Shown here: positions 1 to 5,671 of the stretch, piece after piece | How the letters are laid out: each line of letters begins with the position of its first letter | Position numbering within the stretch: position 1 is the first letter of the stretch | Assembly: GCA_023382135.1 (NCBI GenBank) | Contig: JAMCQK010000186.1 | Span: 1 to 7,577 of the forward strand | Origin: Deinococcus sp. | GTDB taxonomy: Bacteria; Deinococcota; Deinococci; Deinococcales; Thermaceae | DNA length: 7,577 nt | Direction of reading: 5' to 3' | Made by a program: the position numbers and the translations under genes | The notes under the pieces: model-generated | The model's database searches: none | What the model saw: the letters and a program-made list of their open reading frames with translations, nothing else | Told to the model about the DNA's origin: nothing

Positions 1-9
1 AATGCGGGG

Positions 10-15
10 TATATT
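10..15 (+). promoter_or_regulatory. -10 box of leaderless promoter for the patB-like gene
   Basis: TATATT fits TANNNT and ends 6 nt before the ATG at 22. There is no Shine-Dalgarno sequence in the 21 bases available, so the mRNA would begin at or next to the start codon. Three other genes in the window have a TANNNT box with the same 6-nt gap. The -35 region lies off the left edge and cannot be judged. Confidence 0.5.
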
Positions 16-21
16 TTCTCC

Positions 22-1200
22 ATGACCCAGAAGCGAGGCGGCTACGTCTTCGAACCCCTTGACCCGGTGCGTTTACGGAGTTCTTACTCCATCAAGTGGC
101 AGCTTTACGGTGCCGAGGTGCTTCCCTTATGGGTGGCGGACATGGACTTTCCGGTGGCACCGGAAATTTTAGACGCCTTGAGGGAGCGGCTGGACCACTG
201 GCTAGGCTATCCGCCAAGAAACGGGGACCCAAAGCTTTTGGAGGCGATTATCCAAAGGCAGAAGGAACACGGCTGGGGAGGCCTCGAGGCCTCCCATCTC
301 TGGCTCATTAGTGGTGTGGTCCCGGGCCTGTACGCCGCCTGCTTAGGTCTGGCTTCCGCTGGCGACGAGGTTCTTACCCAGGTCCCCATCTACCCGCCTT
401 TTCTTACGGCTGTTGGCGACCACGGGCGCGTGGCCAGGCACAACCCGCTTATACAAACCTCCGCCGGCTACCAGATTGACTTTGACCAACTGGAGTCCCT
501 GGTCACGCCCGCGGCAAGAATTCTGCTGCTCTGCAATCCACATAACCCCACGGGACGAGTCTGGACCAGGCCCGAGCTCGAACGCCTGGCGGAGTTTGCC
601 CTCAAACACCGGCTCTACGTGGTCTCGGACGAACTCCACGCCGACTTGGTGCTGGAGGGAACACACATTCCCTTTGCCTCCATCAGTCCCGAGATTTCGG
701 GTCGTACGGTAACGTTGACAGGGCCCTGCAAAACCTTTAACACGGCGGGTCTGGGGATTGGCGCCGCCATCAGCCAGAATCCGGCACTGCTCGAGCGCAT
801 GAAGAAGGCCACCGCAGGCGTGATGGCTCACCCCAACGCCATGTCCATGGCGATGTGGCTGGCGGGGCTGGAGCGGGGCGGTCCCTGGCGGCAGGCGGTG
901 CTCGCCTATCTGCGCGCAAACCGCGACTATCTGGCGAGTTTTCTAAAGCGGGAGCTTCCCCAGGTGAACTATTTTCCTCCCCAAGCAACTTACCTGGCCT
1001 GGCTCGATTTCCGCGCGTTTCCCTTTGCCAGGGATATTCACAAGATTCTGCTGCAAGAAGCCAGGGTGGGTCTGAATGACGGCCCTCCATTTGGGCCGGG
1101 GTCAGAAGGCTTCTTGCGGCTTAACTTTGCGGCCTCGAGGCCGGTCCTTCAGCAGGCCCTGGAGCAGATTGCCAGCACTTTGAAGAGCAAAATTCCCTAA
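22..1200 (+). CDS. MalY/PatB-family PLP-dependent aminotransferase (putative cystathionine beta-lyase / C-S lyase)
   Basis: This is a 392-residue fold-type I PLP enzyme of the MalY/PatB class. Members cleave the C-S bond of cystathionine or related cysteine conjugates, giving a thiol, pyruvate and ammonia in the cytosol. Visible motifs are the N-terminal LPLWVADMDFP (about 34-44), typical of this subfamily; CNPHNPTGRV (171-180) for cofactor and substrate contacts; SDELHADLV (202-210), where Asp203 should pair with the PLP pyridine nitrogen; GPCKTFNTAGL (234-244) with Lys237 as the likely Schiff-base lysine; and a C-terminal LRLNFAASRP whose Arg should bind the substrate carboxylate. Length is normal for the family (about 385-400). 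The ATG at 22 gives a complete N-terminus and lies 6 nt after a -10 box. The following tetR starts 24 nt after the stop but has its own promoter. The exact substrate (cystathionine, cysteine or another conjugate) cannot be read from sequence. Confidence 0.9.
   Translation: MTQKRGGYVFEPLDPVRLRSSYSIKWQLYGAEVLPLWVADMDFPVAPEILDALRERLDHWLGYPPRNGDPKLLEAIIQRQKEHGWGGLEASHLWLISGVVPGLYAACLGLASAGDEVLTQVPIYPPFLTAVGDHGRVARHNPLIQTSAGYQIDFDQLESLVTPAARILLLCNPHNPTGRVWTRPELERLAEFALKHRLYVVSDELHADLVLEGTHIPFASISPEISGRTVTLTGPCKTFNTAGLGIGAAISQNPALLERMKKATAGVMAHPNAMSMAMWLAGLERGGPWRQAVLAYLRANRDYLASFLKRELPQVNYFPPQATYLAWLDFRAFPFARDIHKILLQEARVGLNDGPPFGPGSEGFLRLNFAASRPVLQQALEQIASTLKSKIP
276..295. repeat. 20-bp perfect palindrome centred on CTCGAG inside the patB-like gene
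   Basis: GGGAGGCCTCGAGGCCTCCC equals its own reverse complement with no spacer. It encodes Gly-Leu-Glu-Ala-Ser within the lyase and is the longest of the palindromes built around the recurring octamer CCTCGAGG. The repeat is visible directly; any role is unknown. Confidence 0.7.
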
Positions 1201-1204
1201 ACTC

Positions 1205-1216
1205 TGTACCAGTACA
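1205..1216. promoter_or_regulatory. Candidate TetR operator (palindrome on the tetR promoter)
   Basis: TGTAC-CA-GTACA is a perfect 5+5 inverted repeat with a 2-nt centre. Its right arm overlaps the -10 box TACAAT (1213-1218), and the start codon follows 8 nt later. TetR-family repressors commonly bind such palindromes over their own promoters, so autorepression is the simplest reading. Overlap with the end of the upstream lyase gene is excluded, since that gene stops at 1200. Confidence 0.5.
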
Positions 1217-1218
1217 AT
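1213..1218 (+). promoter_or_regulatory. -10 box of leaderless promoter for tetR
   Basis: TACAAT (TANNNT) ends 6 nt before the ATG at 1225. No Shine-Dalgarno sequence is present between the upstream stop codon and this start. No convincing -35 hexamer is seen at 16-18 nt upstream. Confidence 0.55.
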
Positions 1219-1224
1219 TATCGC

Positions 1225-1824
1225 ATGACGCTTAGCCGCCGTGAGCGCCAGAAGCAGCGCCGCCGTGACCGCATCTACCAGGCAGCATTGGACCTGTTCC
1301 GTGAGCAAGGCTTCCATCAGGCCTCCACCGGTGAGATCGCCAAACGCGCCCACGTTTCCCGCGGTACTTTTTTCAACTACTTCCCTTACAAGGAAGCGGT
1401 GCTGCTGGACTTTGGCGCCAGCCTCTTGGCGGAGTTGCGTGAAAGCGCCAAGCAAGAGATCGACGCGGGGGAAGCTCCCTTGGTGGTGCTCCGCGGTTTA
1501 TGGAAGCGCCTGGCGGAGGTCAGCGAGCGCGAGGCCGCACTGCTCTCACCCTTGTTTTACGAGCTTCTGAATCCGGATCCCGCCCGGGCCCGCGCCGCCT
1601 TCGAGGCCCTTCCCTTGGGTGACCTGGTCGCCGAAGTGCTGCTGCCCTTGCGCAAGGAGGGCAGGCTCCGCCAGGACCTTTCGCTCGAGCGTATCGCCCG
1701 CTCCATCGCGGACTTTTACCTGCTTTCCGCTTTGCGTTGGGCCAGTTACACCCCGGGGCGAAACCTGGAGGAAGAAATGCTCAAGTTCCTAAACCTGATG
1801 CTGGAAGGCGCGCTTTCCCGCTAG
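1225..1824 (+). CDS. TetR/AcrR-family transcriptional regulator
   Basis: A 199-residue protein with the standard TetR architecture. The basic N-terminus (SRRERQKQRRRDR) is followed by helix 1 (IYQAALDLFREQGF) and a helix-turn-helix at about 34-53 (STGEIAKRAHVSRGTFFNYF), ending in the family-typical YFPYKEAVLLDF. The remaining ~135 residues are the helical ligand-binding and dimerisation domain, which gives no clear clue to the ligand. Length is typical. The gene has its own leaderless promoter with a 12-bp palindrome on it, which suggests autoregulation. The ATL gene starts 28 nt after its stop with no promoter I can see, so the two may share a transcript. Which genes it controls is unknown; the lyase upstream and the ATL gene downstream are the obvious candidates. 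Confidence 0.92.
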   Translation: MTLSRRERQKQRRRDRIYQAALDLFREQGFHQASTGEIAKRAHVSRGTFFNYFPYKEAVLLDFGASLLAELRESAKQEIDAGEAPLVVLRGLWKRLAEVSEREAALLSPLFYELLNPDPARARAAFEALPLGDLVAEVLLPLRKEGRLRQDLSLERIARSIADFYLLSALRWASYTPGRNLEEEMLKFLNLMLEGALSR

Positions 1825-1852
1825 ACCGCGGCAGGATTCCAGACTGGCAGCC

Positions 1853-2308
1853 ATGTTTGCGCGGCTCATTTCCACTCCCATTGGCCCGCTCTATGCCGAA
1901 GCGGGTGTCAAAGGGATCATACAAATCCAACTGCTGGTGCTGGCGCAAGGGTACCGCGAGAACCCCAGCCCGCTTCTCGATGAACTCGCCAATAGGATCA
2001 AGGCGTACTTTGATGGCGAACACGAAAGCTTTCGTAAGATCAAACTCGATTACAGCGGAATGCCTGCCAAGCGCGTGGCGCTTTACGAACGGGTAAGGCG
2101 TATACCCTACGGCAAGACCAGGAGCTATGGAGACTTGGCGCGCGAACTGTTGCTTTCCGCACGCGCGGTGGGCGCCGGGATGCGGGCCTGCCCCTTTTTC
2201 CCGGTGGTGCCCGCCCAGCGGGTAATTCATGCCGACGGACGCATTGGAGGTTTTGGCGGTGCCGAAGGTATCAAGGAATGGCTTCTCCGGTTTGAGGGGG
2301 CCATCTAA
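1853..2308 (+). CDS. Alkyltransferase-like protein (ATL), MGMT/Ogt homologue lacking the active-site cysteine
   Basis: A 151-residue homologue of O6-alkylguanine-DNA alkyltransferase. It has the N-terminal Ogt-like segment (about 1-75), the DNA-binding helix-turn-helix region RIPYGKTRSYGDLARELL, and a candidate arginine-finger segment SARAVGAGMR. The methyl-accepting motif PCHR(V/I) reads PAQRVI: Pro120, Ala121, Gln122, Arg123 (codons ccc gcc cag cgg at 2210-2221). With no Cys it cannot accept an alkyl group. ATL proteins bind O6-alkylguanine and hand the lesion to nucleotide excision repair; a Thermus thermophilus ATL with Ala at this position is known. The accompanying Cys-His to Ala-Gln double change, and Cys in place of the usual Asn in the RxNP segment before the active site (here RACPF), are less usual. 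The ATG at 1853 gives a normal N-terminus; I see neither a -10 box nor a Shine-Dalgarno sequence, which suggests transcription from the tetR promoter. Confidence 0.85.
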   Translation: MFARLISTPIGPLYAEAGVKGIIQIQLLVLAQGYRENPSPLLDELANRIKAYFDGEHESFRKIKLDYSGMPAKRVALYERVRRIPYGKTRSYGDLARELLLSARAVGAGMRACPFFPVVPAQRVIHADGRIGGFGGAEGIKEWLLRFEGAI

Positions 2309-2314
2309 GGGCCG

Positions 2315-2431
2315 CTAAGTATCTCCAGTCTAAGTTTGTCGAAAGGCTTGAAAAGCCACACTGTGTTCCTTGCTCCCTCTGGCCCTAGTGGGTTCGACGC
2401 TTTGGTCAAACTCACCATGACGATACTTAGC
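2315..2431. repeat. Copy 1 of ~115-bp inverted-repeat-ended element (MITE- or REP-like)
   Basis: The ends are an inverted repeat: GCTAAGTATC (2314-2323) against GATACTTAGC (2422-2431). The interior matches copy 2 at 6589-6702 in the same orientation, with an unbroken 40-bp identity (2318-2357 = 6592-6631), three differences in five bases, and then another 23-bp identity (2363-2385 = 6637-6659). The right third has diverged: the hairpin that is perfect in copy 2 has a mismatch and a wobble here. The element lies 6 nt after the ATL stop codon, in the gap between two convergent genes. It has no coding capacity, so if mobile it would depend on a transposase in trans; as a REP-type element it could also serve as a two-way terminator or mRNA-stabilising structure. 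Confidence 0.75.
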
Positions 2432-2434
2432 CCA

Positions 2435-2479
2435 GGCTCGAACCCGCTGTTGCTCATATGGCTTGTTCGAGCCATATGA
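2435..2479. repeat. Two overlapping, mutually exclusive inverted repeats
   Basis: Pair 1 is GGCTCGAAC (2435-2443) with GTTCGAGCC (2465-2473), a perfect 9-bp stem with a 21-nt loop. Pair 2 is TCATATGGCT (2454-2463) with AGCCATATGA (2470-2479), a perfect 10-bp stem with a 6-nt loop. They share 2470-2473, so both cannot form together. No U-tract follows on either strand, so this is not a textbook intrinsic terminator, although it lies between convergent gene ends. From here to 2591 I see no gene and no further strong signal. Confidence 0.6.
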
Positions 2480-2591
2480 TTGGCGCTCGCTTAGATTTGC
2501 CGCTTGCTGCTTGAAACTTGTTTTAGGGCAGGTGAGATACGTCTGGTTTGGCGGTGTATCGCAAGGTCCGCCGGGCGGCAGCGCGAATGCC

Positions 2592-3632
2592 TCACGCGGT
2601 TCTCTTGATGGAAGAGAGGGCTTCGAGCAACTGGTTTTCGCGAAAAGGCAGGGGGATATACCCCATGCGAAGGTCGCGCACCAGTGATTTATGTGGCGGT
2701 TCCTTGGCCAGAACCCACAGCGGGGGGAACTTTCCATTAGGCAGGGTTCTCAACTGCTTTGCCGAGGACAACACGTCTTTACCCTGAAAGACGATGCCCT
2801 GGGGTTTGTATTTTTCCAGTGCCCGGCTGGCTTGCTCGAGGTCTTCACACAGCAGGGTCTGGTAGCGTGCACGTTCCAACACCAAAAGCAAAAGACGGCG
2901 CACCAGCGCGGATTCCGCCCACACCAGCAACAAGGGATCCTTGGGCTTTACACCAGACTCTTGCAGGAGCCCCTTGTTCTTGAGGTCGTGCAGCAAGTAA
3001 TACACCTGCTCTTCCGGCAAGTCGGATTCCAATGCGATTGAGCGGGCTCGCTTTGCTCCGTCCACCAGTTCCAGCACACTCCAGTCCTCCGGGGTAAGCG
3101 AGTGAAGGGTAGGGTTGCCACTCACCACCAATACCGTGTCCGGCTCAACCTTGCCTCGCCGCCATTCGTCGAGCTTGCTGGAGGCCTCAATAAGCATCGC
3201 GCTGGTCTCGACCATTTCGGGGGTTTCGGTGGTGTTGCTTGCCAGCCGTTCGGCCAAAAGCTCGCCGTCCTGTTGGCCCACCAACAGGGCCAGTGCGTCC
3301 ATTACTTGCACCGAGAGTGCCTTCCTAAGTTCCTCCTTGGTGATGAGCTGCTCGTTTAGCGCCATCAGGCCGAGCGCCTGTTTGATTCCGGTTTTCTCCT
3401 GTCGCGACACCAGCATCTGCACCTGCTCCACTGATAGGTACATCAGGCGCACCAGGTATTCGCCAAACAGCGAGCCCGGCACGGTGGCGGCGCGCACGAT
3501 GCGCCCGTCCTGCAGATGGATGCGGCCCCGCAGTTTTTGCGAGGCAACCCGGACCACACAACTGGCCTTGGCACCTTCCAGCGCTTGCAGAAGGTCTCCC
3601 AGTTCAATTTCCCCTAGCCGGGCGCGAATCAT
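2592..3632 (-). CDS. PATAN (DUF4388) domain protein with winged helix and degenerate receiver domain
   Basis: From the ATG at 3632 this is a 346-residue protein. Residues about 1-150 look like a PATAN/DUF4388 domain (start MIRARLGEIELGDLLQALEG, then GRIHLQDGRIVRA and LFGEYLVRLMYLS), a module of signalling and motility-linked proteins in Deinococcus-Thermus, cyanobacteria and delta-proteobacteria. About 176-228 resembles a winged helix (LTPEDWSVLELVDG ... YYLLHDLKNKGLL). About 232-344 has a CheY-like receiver pattern (LLLVWAESALVRRLLLLVLE ... IPLPF), but the acidic pair, the phospho-acceptor Asp (GIVFQGKD in its place) and the Lys before the last Pro-Phe (LPF) are all missing, so it is probably not phosphorylated. 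Domain order recalls cyanobacterial PatA. It lies 54 nt after ruvB on the same strand. A TTG at 3677 would add 15 residues and has AGG three nt upstream; I prefer the ATG because DUF4388 usually starts at the N-terminus. Function is unknown. Confidence 0.82.
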   Translation of the reverse strand: MIRARLGEIELGDLLQALEGAKASCVVRVASQKLRGRIHLQDGRIVRAATVPGSLFGEYLVRLMYLSVEQVQMLVSRQEKTGIKQALGLMALNEQLITKEELRKALSVQVMDALALLVGQQDGELLAERLASNTTETPEMVETSAMLIEASSKLDEWRRGKVEPDTVLVVSGNPTLHSLTPEDWSVLELVDGAKRARSIALESDLPEEQVYYLLHDLKNKGLLQESGVKPKDPLLLVWAESALVRRLLLLVLERARYQTLLCEDLEQASRALEKYKPQGIVFQGKDVLSSAKQLRTLPNGKFPPLWVLAKEPPHKSLVRDLRMGYIPLPFRENQLLEALSSIKRTA

Positions 3633-3649
3633 AGTCTGGCTGCTCGCCA

Positions 3650-3677
3650 AGATTAACCCTACATTAACCAGACGCAA
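3650..3677 (-). promoter_or_regulatory. Weak candidate promoter for the PATAN gene
   Basis: On the minus strand TTGCGT (3677-3672) and TAATCT (3655-3650) are 16 nt apart, and the ATG at 3632 follows 17 nt later. This does not have the tight leaderless spacing seen elsewhere in the window, and read-through from ruvB may suffice. Confidence 0.25.
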
Positions 3678-3686
3678 CTACCTGAA

Positions 3687-4661
3687 CTATTCGAACAACC
3701 GGGTTTCGGGGAAGGGGTACCCCAGGTGGCGGTAGGCCAGCTCGGTAGCCACGCGGCCTCTGGAGGTGCGCTTAATCAGCCCAAGCTGTATCAAAAAAGG
3801 TTCGTGAACCTCTTCCAAGGTCTCCGAATCTTCCGCCAGCGCGGTGGCCAAGGTCTCGAGGCCCACAGGCCCCCCGGCAAAGCGCTCGATCAAGGTCTTG
3901 AGCAGGCTGCGGTCGCGCGCGTCCAGGCCCAGCGCGTCCAGGCCTTGGGAATCCAGCGCTTCTTTTGCGCGCAGCGCGCTAATCTTTTTCTCGCCTGCTA
4001 CTTCGGCGTAGTCTCTCACCCGGCGGAAGAGCCTTTTGGCGATGCGCATGGTGCCGCGGCTTCTTCTGCCAATCTCCATGGCCGCCTCGGGAGAAAGCTC
4101 CTCTTCCAGCAAGCGGGCATCGCGTAAAACGCCTTCGGCAAGCTCTTCCTGGCTGTAGAACTCCAGGTGTTCAATAATCCCGAACCGGCTCCTGAGCGGC
4201 CCAGAGATCAGCCCCGGTCTTGTGGTTGCCCCAATCAGTGTGAAGCGGGGAAGCTCCAGGCGCAAGGTGCGTGCCGCCGGCCCTTGGCCGATCACGATGT
4301 CAATCTTGAAGTCTTCCAGCGCCGGGTAGAGGTGCTCCTCCGCGGCGGTGGAGAGCCGGTGAATTTCATCGATGAAAAGAATGTCCCCTTCTTCGAGTGA
4401 GTTGGTTAATATCGCGGCCAGGTCACCTGGTTTTTCGATAGCCGGGCCGCTGGTGACGCGGATGTTCACCCCCAGCTCGTTGGCGACCACGTGGGCCAGG
4501 GTGGTCTTTCCCAGTCCCGGAGGCCCAAAGAGCAACAGATGGTCCAAAGGCTCCTGGCGGGCCCTGGCGGCCTCGAGGTAGACCTTGAGCTTTTGCTTGA
4601 GCCTGGCCTGCCCGACGTAGTCAGCCAGTGTCTTGGGCCGCACGTTGAAATCGATTTCCAC
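3687..4661 (-). CDS. ruvB: Holliday junction branch-migration ATPase RuvB
   Basis: A 324-residue AAA+ motor, matching the length of Thermus RuvB. With RuvA it forms hexameric rings that drive branch migration of Holliday junctions, which RuvC then cuts. Motifs: Walker A GPPGLGKTT (46-54, Lys52), Walker B FIDEIHR (96-102), sensor 1 GATTRPG (144-150), arginine finger in PLRSRFG (about Arg159), sensor 2 in RGTMRIAKRL (Arg206), and a C-terminal winged-helix domain (about 245-324) ending TSRGRVATELAYRHLG. The start is GTG, set by the family N-terminus (EIDFNVRPKTLADYVGQ) and by a TATCAT box ending 6 nt upstream. ruvA and ruvC are not adjacent; this separation is common outside enterobacteria. The PATAN gene follows 54 nt downstream and may be co-transcribed. 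Confidence 0.98.
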   Translation of the reverse strand: MEIDFNVRPKTLADYVGQARLKQKLKVYLEAARARQEPLDHLLLFGPPGLGKTTLAHVVANELGVNIRVTSGPAIEKPGDLAAILTNSLEEGDILFIDEIHRLSTAAEEHLYPALEDFKIDIVIGQGPAARTLRLELPRFTLIGATTRPGLISGPLRSRFGIIEHLEFYSQEELAEGVLRDARLLEEELSPEAAMEIGRRSRGTMRIAKRLFRRVRDYAEVAGEKKISALRAKEALDSQGLDALGLDARDRSLLKTLIERFAGGPVGLETLATALAEDSETLEEVHEPFLIQLGLIKRTSRGRVATELAYRHLGYPFPETRLFE

Positions 4662-4667
4662 TTTCCA

Positions 4668-4673
4668 ATGATA
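4668..4673 (-). promoter_or_regulatory. -10 box of leaderless promoter for ruvB
   Basis: On the minus strand TATCAT is followed by TGGAAA and then the GTG start, the same 6-nt gap as at three other genes here. The GGAAA before the GTG is too close to be an effective Shine-Dalgarno sequence. The -35 region is poor. Confidence 0.55.
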
Positions 4674-5008
4674 ATGGGCAATTCAGTTTGAAGGGGAGCG
4701 GATCTTGGAGCGCACCGCCTCAAGAAGGACATGGTTGTACTCCTGATGGTTTCCCTTGGGCTCATGGCCAGGAGATAAGCCCGGCGGGCCGTAAAGAACA
4801 AGCAGGCGCGGAGGTCATCCAGCGGCAATTCTGGCAGCCTGCCCTCAAGACCATAGACTCTTCCCACGCTATTGGCAAAAGCCCCAAGCTTTTTCGGCAG
4901 GCATAGCCACCGAAGGTGGGTGCGAAGCCAAAAATCGCGCCGTAGGGGGAATTCTTTGGGGGTAGATTGAACTCGCTTAGTGGTGCGCTCGGAATGTGCG
5001 TGCTTTTT
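4674..5008. other. 335-bp gap without an intact gene between the HD gene and ruvB
   Basis: The region separates the 3' end of the HD gene from ruvB, both on the minus strand. It holds sequence upstream of the ruvB -10 box and fragments that look coding on the minus strand but are not in one frame. The small hairpin CCACC-GAA-GGTGG lies at 4907-4919. Longer open frames here have no recognisable full domain and no start signal that I trust. No tRNA or riboswitch is recognisable. Confidence 0.5.
4683..4870 (-). pseudogene. Decayed coding remnant, possibly a DUF433-type antitoxin tail
   Basis: On the minus strand about 4837-4763 reads LPELPLDDLRACLFFTARRA followed by YLLAM. This resembles the C-terminal helix pair of DUF433 proteins (antitoxins of VapBC-like pairs), which typically end in a YPxLtleDiraaLayA pattern. 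No conserved N-terminal part is intact. Nearer ruvB a different frame carries a plausible protein end, NHQEYNHVLLEAVRSKIR plus four residues and a TGA at 4685-4683. A frame change between the two would explain the lack of a single ORF. The family match is by eye over about 20 residues only, so this is a hypothesis. Confidence 0.25.
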
Positions 5009-5020
5009 TTAGCGCACGCC
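4983..5020. repeat. Inverted repeats with T7 tract at the 3' end of the HD gene
   Basis: GTGCGCT (4983-4989) pairs with AGCGCAC (5011-5017), and alternatively GCGTGC (4998-5003) pairs with GCACGC (5014-5019). A run of seven T lies at 5004-5010 on the plus strand, inside the loops, and therefore as A on the HD-gene mRNA. The HD stop codon (TAA, 5011-5009) falls within the structure. It does not have the order expected of an intrinsic terminator for the minus strand. Confidence 0.35.
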
Positions 5021-5650
5021 ATTCCACTCGTCCATGAACCGCGCCACAAACTCTTGCATGTACCTATGCCTCTCCAAGGCAATCTTCCTGGCGGTCTGGG
5101 TATGCATCCGGTCTTTCAATAGCAACAGCTTTTCGTAAAAGTGGTTCAGCGAGCTGCCGGACTTGCTTTTGTAGGTCTCAAAACTGTCATGCAGCTTCGG
5201 CGGGTCACTGGGGTCGTAGAGCAGCCTCTCTCTGGCACCGCCAAAGGCGAAGGTTCGGGCGATGCCGATAGCGCCAATCGCGTCCAGGCGGTCCGCGTCC
5301 TGCACCACCCTGCCTTCAAGGCTTTGCATATCATCGGGCACGCCGGCGCCCTTGAAGCTGATGCGCTGGCAGATGTCCACAACTTGTTCGATCACCTCGG
5401 GCTCAGCCTCGAGGCCCGCAAGCCACTCGGCAATCCGTGGCGAGGCGTGAAGCTTCCAGTCTTCCAGGTCGTGGCACAAGGCGGCCAGCTCCACCACATA
5501 CAGGTTGGCGCCTTCCGCGCCGGCAATTTTTCTTGCCAGCTGCCACACCCGCCAGACGTGCCACCAGTCGTGCCCGCTGTGATCTTGCAGGAACTGCTGG
5601 CGCACCCGCTCGGCCAGGCGGCCAATGCGCTCTTTTTGTGGCGGGGTCAT
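5009..5650 (-). CDS. HD-domain phosphohydrolase (YedJ/YpgQ-like)
   Basis: A 213-residue soluble HD-superfamily protein. The metal-binding pattern is HDWWHVWRV (His27 to His31), ALCHDLED (His60-Asp61) and QDADRLDAIGAIGIAR (Asp118 or Asp120), which defines the YedJ/YpgQ branch. B. subtilis YpgQ of this branch is an Mn-dependent nucleotide pyrophosphatase, so nucleotide clean-up is a fair guess, but the substrate here is unproven. Later blocks SFETYKSKSGSSLNHFYEKLLLLKDRM and ALERHRYMQEFVARFMDEW complete the family pattern, and length is normal. The ATG at 5650 lies 6 nt after a TATGCT box. The gene is divergent from rluD with 21 nt between start codons. The large plus-strand open frame crossing this gene is antisense shadow. 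Confidence 0.9.
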   Translation of the reverse strand: MTPPQKERIGRLAERVRQQFLQDHSGHDWWHVWRVWQLARKIAGAEGANLYVVELAALCHDLEDWKLHASPRIAEWLAGLEAEPEVIEQVVDICQRISFKGAGVPDDMQSLEGRVVQDADRLDAIGAIGIARTFAFGGARERLLYDPSDPPKLHDSFETYKSKSGSSLNHFYEKLLLLKDRMHTQTARKIALERHRYMQEFVARFMDEWNGVR

Positions 5651-5656
5651 TTCAAA

Positions 5657-5662
5657 AGCATA
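5657..5662 (-). promoter_or_regulatory. -10 box of leaderless promoter for the HD gene
   Basis: TATGCT on the minus strand, then TTTGAA, then ATG at 5650: a 6-nt gap. It overlaps by 4 bp the oppositely directed -10 box of rluD. Confidence 0.5.
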
Positions 5663-5664
5663 AT
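5659..5664 (+). promoter_or_regulatory. Probable -10 box for rluD
   Basis: CATAAT differs from TATAAT only at the first base and ends 7 nt before the ATG at 5672. This supports 5672 over the in-frame ATG at 5663, which would lie on the box itself. GGGTGGG directly before the ATG is too close for a normal ribosome binding site. Confidence 0.45.
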
Positions 5665-5671
5665 GGGTGGG

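Noticed and set aside
2431..2450. tRNA T-arm-like sequence (GGGTTCGAGCC on the minus strand)
   Set aside because: No acceptor stem, anticodon arm or D arm can be built around it, and the bases are explained by the local inverted repeat.
2330..2737. Open frame of 135 residues on the minus strand across the intergenic region
   Set aside because: It runs through the repeat element and out of frame through the end of the PATAN gene, has a low-complexity mixed composition and resembles no domain.
3633..3677. TTG start giving 15 extra residues to the PATAN protein
   Set aside because: DUF4388 proteins usually begin close to the domain, as from the ATG at 3632. The TTG with an AGG upstream is kept only as an alternative.
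4688..4906. Small plus-strand open frame of 72 residues upstream of ruvB
   Set aside because: No recognisable domain, no promoter or ribosome binding site, and it overlaps the stretch where the minus strand looks more protein-like.
5141..5671. Possible 177-residue N-terminal extension of the pseudouridine synthase, or a separate plus-strand gene
   Set aside because: It is antisense to the well-supported HD phosphohydrolase gene, has no domain, and the S4 domain of RluD begins at 5672 right after a -10-like box.
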